From Microvirga lupini (GTDB taxonomy: Bacteria > Pseudomonadota > Alphaproteobacteria > Rhizobiales > Beijerinckiaceae): a stretch of DNA of 64,000 nt. Shown here piece by piece: positions 62,335 through 64,000 of this stretch. How positions within the stretch are numbered: the first letter of the stretch is position 1; every line of letters begins with the position of its first letter. The stretch covers positions 248,001-312,000 of the forward strand of contig NZ_JACHWB010000004.1 in assembly GCF_014191055.1 (NCBI RefSeq). The letters are read 5' to 3'. Under the pieces are notes generated by a model. That model ran no database searches, was not told the DNA's origin, and worked only from the letters and a program-made list of their open reading frames with translations. The position numbers and the translations under genes are program-made.

Positions 62335-63393
62335 ATGGACGAACTGGGGCACAAAGACAGGGCTGAGCCGGAGGATACGCGGATCCGTGCCGTGCGAATC
62401 CAAGATGTGGCCCGTCTTGCCGATGTCTCGACTGCCACGGTGAGCCGGGCGCTCGCCACGCCGGAGCGGGTTTCTCCCGAAGCTCGGGCGAGGGTGCTGG
62501 AGGCCATCGCCAAGACCGGGTATGTGCCCAACCCGGCCGCGCGCACTCTGCGCTCCCAGAAGACCTATATGGTGCTCGTCGTCCTGCCGGATCTCGCGAA
62601 CACCTTCTTCTCCAAGATCCTGCGAGGGATCGAGGAGACGCTCTTCGAGGCCGGCTACGGGATGATCATCAGCGATCTCGACGGCTCGCCCGAGAAGGAG
62701 GCCCATTTCGCGGCCTTCACGGCAGCCGGCCGGGTGGATGGCGCCATTCTGCTCAACGGCCACCTGTTCGGTCAGAGCCGGGACGGGGAGGGGCAGCCTG
62801 CCCGGATCACGATCCCACTCGTGGCGCTGTGTGAGGCCATCCCAGGTGCCGACATTCCACAGATCGAGATCGACAACCGCGCTGCCGCCTCACGCATGAC
62901 CCAGCATCTCGCCTCGGCAGGGCACCGGCGCATCGCCTATGTGAGCGGGCCGACAAACAACATCCTGGAGCGCGAGCGTTTCCTGGGCTTCAAGGATGGG
63001 TTGGAGGCAGCAGGCCTCGCCTTCGATCCGGCGCTTGTGATCCCTGGCGACTACACGATCGAGGCGGGTGTAAGGGCCGGTCAGGACCTTGTTGCGCGAT
63101 CCGCCCGCCCGACTGCCGTGTTCTGCACCAGCGACGAAATGGCCATCGGCCTCATGCGCACTCTTTTCTCCGCGGGGCTCAGAGTTCCGGAGGATATCTC
63201 AGTCGCGGGTTTCGATGATATCGAGTTTGCTGCCGTGGCCGAACCGGCGCTGACCACGATCCATCAGCCGCGACGGGAGTTGGGACAGGCGGCAGCATCG
63301 GCCTTGATCAATCTCCTGCAGGGCCGGTCATCACCCAAGCGGATCCGACTGGAAACGGAACTGGTGATCCGGGACAGCGTGACTTCGCTCTAG
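62335..63393 (+). CDS. LacI family transcriptional regulator
   Basis: A 352-residue repressor. Its N-terminal HTH is IQDVARLADVSTATVSRAL, with the hinge helix in YVPNPAARTLRSQKT. The periplasmic-binding-protein-like domain ends SVAGFDDIEFAAVAEPALTT. It has a 17-residue leader before the HTH. GGGGGAG precedes the ATG at 62335. It should repress the divergent sugar operon, and perhaps itself, until its sugar ligand binds. Confidence 0.93.
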   Translation: MDELGHKDRAEPEDTRIRAVRIQDVARLADVSTATVSRALATPERVSPEARARVLEAIAKTGYVPNPAARTLRSQKTYMVLVVLPDLANTFFSKILRGIEETLFEAGYGMIISDLDGSPEKEAHFAAFTAAGRVDGAILLNGHLFGQSRDGEGQPARITIPLVALCEAIPGADIPQIEIDNRAAASRMTQHLASAGHRRIAYVSGPTNNILERERFLGFKDGLEAAGLAFDPALVIPGDYTIEAGVRAGQDLVARSARPTAVFCTSDEMAIGLMRTLFSAGLRVPEDISVAGFDDIEFAAVAEPALTTIHQPRRELGQAAASALINLLQGRSSPKRIRLETELVIRDSVTSL

Positions 63394-63543
63394 GTCAGAC
63401 CCTCAAACTTGGCTTTTGAAGGAAAGGGACACCAGGCTAACCCCAAAAGGCCGTTCCGATTGGGGAGCCGATGCTTTACCATTCCTCGCTCCAGTCTTCG
63501 GAATTGAGTTCGACACCGCGCAGCCTTGCAGGAGATCGACCCG

Positions 63544-63951
63544 ATGACCAAAACAGTCACCTCCCTCTTCCACAGCGAACGGCATGCGACGGCCGCAGCA
63601 GAGCGTTTGGAGCAGGCTGGCATCCCCAAAGATGAGATCGACATCTGGTCGACCCCGCATAACCTGGCTCCTCTTCTGGAGGATGATGGCGTCTCACGCC
63701 TGGACGCTTATGCCTATGTCGAAGGCGTCGTGCGCGGCGGGTCGGTCATCATCGTGAGATGCGACGATGCAGAGGTCGGCCAGGTCGTCAGCATCCTGGA
63801 TCAGGAGGGCGTGTTGGACCTCGACGAACAGCAGGCCGTCTGGCGCTCCGAAGGGTGGGAGGGGGATCAAGCCACCGCTCAGCCGGGCGAGGCGGGCCAT
63901 GGCCGGGTTCGGATCCAGCCTCGCAAGCAAGAGTCCCCGGGGCAGGAATAG
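63544..63951 (+). CDS. Small stress-protein-like hypothetical (general stress protein 17M-type N-terminus)
   Basis: A 135-residue soluble protein. It has a glycine-rich beta-alpha layout: VTSLFHSERHATAAAERLEQ then AGIPKDEIDIWST, resembling the heat-induced/general stress protein 17M family, followed by GGSVIIVRCDDAEVGQVVSI. The C-terminal 35 residues are charged and poorly ordered (GWEGDQATAQPGEAGHGRV). AGGAG lies 9 bases before the ATG. No operon partner is visible. The family assignment is tentative, from the overall pattern only. Confidence 0.6.
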   Translation: MTKTVTSLFHSERHATAAAERLEQAGIPKDEIDIWSTPHNLAPLLEDDGVSRLDAYAYVEGVVRGGSVIIVRCDDAEVGQVVSILDQEGVLDLDEQQAVWRSEGWEGDQATAQPGEAGHGRVRIQPRKQESPGQE

Positions 63952-63958
63952 ACACAGA

Positions 63959-64000
63959 TCAGAAGATCGAAAAAGCCCCGATGAACAGCACCAGCACGAG
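63959..64000 (-). CDS. C-terminal end of a minus-strand membrane protein (partial)
   Basis: The last 42 bases, read on the minus strand, give LVLVLFIGAFSIF then TGA. A hydrophobic stretch ending at a stop 8 bases after the preceding convergent gene fits the last helix of a small membrane protein whose start lies beyond the window. Too short for identification. Confidence 0.4.
   Translation of the reverse strand, partial: LVLVLFIGAFSIF

Overview
The window reads as a chromosomal segment of a high-GC alphaproteobacterium of the order Hyphomicrobiales (Rhizobiales). A Microvirga/Methylobacterium-type host is my best guess. It rests on the GC-rich coding style, the gene families (a bcsN/bcsK-containing cellulose operon, a fused LivHM permease, Zur with a second Fur-type protein) and several dispersed palindromic repeats of the kind common in this order. 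I could not test the genus. No rRNA, tRNA, CRISPR array, phage or classical insertion sequence is visible.

Layout. 1-3.9 kb: two GNAT acetyltransferases, an allantoate amidohydrolase-type hydrolase, a flavin ferredoxin-NADP reductase and a 2Fe-2S ferredoxin. 3.9-10.4 kb: a branched-chain-amino-acid/amide-type ABC operon (livK, fused livHM, livG, livF) with a divergent amidase. The operon is interrupted between livK and livHM by a small cassette: a DUF559 (Vsr-like nuclease fold) gene bounded by 48-bp inverted repeats. 10.5-17.9 kb: SMP-30 lactonase, aldose 1-epimerase, a likely 57-residue protein, an M3 oligopeptidase, an exported dienelactone-hydrolase-like protein and an AI-2E-family membrane protein. 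17.9-23.5 kb: a complete dipeptide-type ABC operon (dppABCDF order on the minus strand) with a terminator-like hairpin after the binding-protein gene.

23.8-35.0 kb is a tightly overlapping eight-gene chemosensory operon: cheW, cheR-TPR, cheW, mcp, cheA-REC, cheB, a REC-REC-histidine kinase and a REC-PAS-HK-REC hybrid kinase. It lacks a stand-alone CheY, a GGDEF protein and flagellar genes, so it resembles the alternative-function (Wsp/Che3-like) pathways. It lies directly downstream, on the same strand, of a cellulose operon of the rhizobial type (bcsN, bcsA with PilZ, bcsB, bcsZ, bcsK; 35.1-44.2 kb). I infer that surface or envelope sensing may be tied to cellulose production.

44.5-54.9 kb: a Bcr/CflA drug exporter, a LysR regulator divergent from glutaryl-CoA dehydrogenase, a DapB-like protein that lacks the usual catalytic histidines, a class III CoA-transferase (together a probable glutarate/lysine-degradation unit), and a TetR regulator divergent from an RND efflux pair with a clear palindromic operator. 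55-56 kb: two Fur-family regulators, one a Zur with all metal ligands, the other without them and preceded by a perfect 18-bp palindrome. 56.2-63.4 kb: a LacI-controlled sugar ABC transporter operon with a TIM-barrel isomerase and a Gfo/Idh/MocA dehydrogenase, and a perfect 16-bp operator in the divergent promoter region. The window closes with a small stress-protein-like gene and the last codons of a minus-strand membrane protein.
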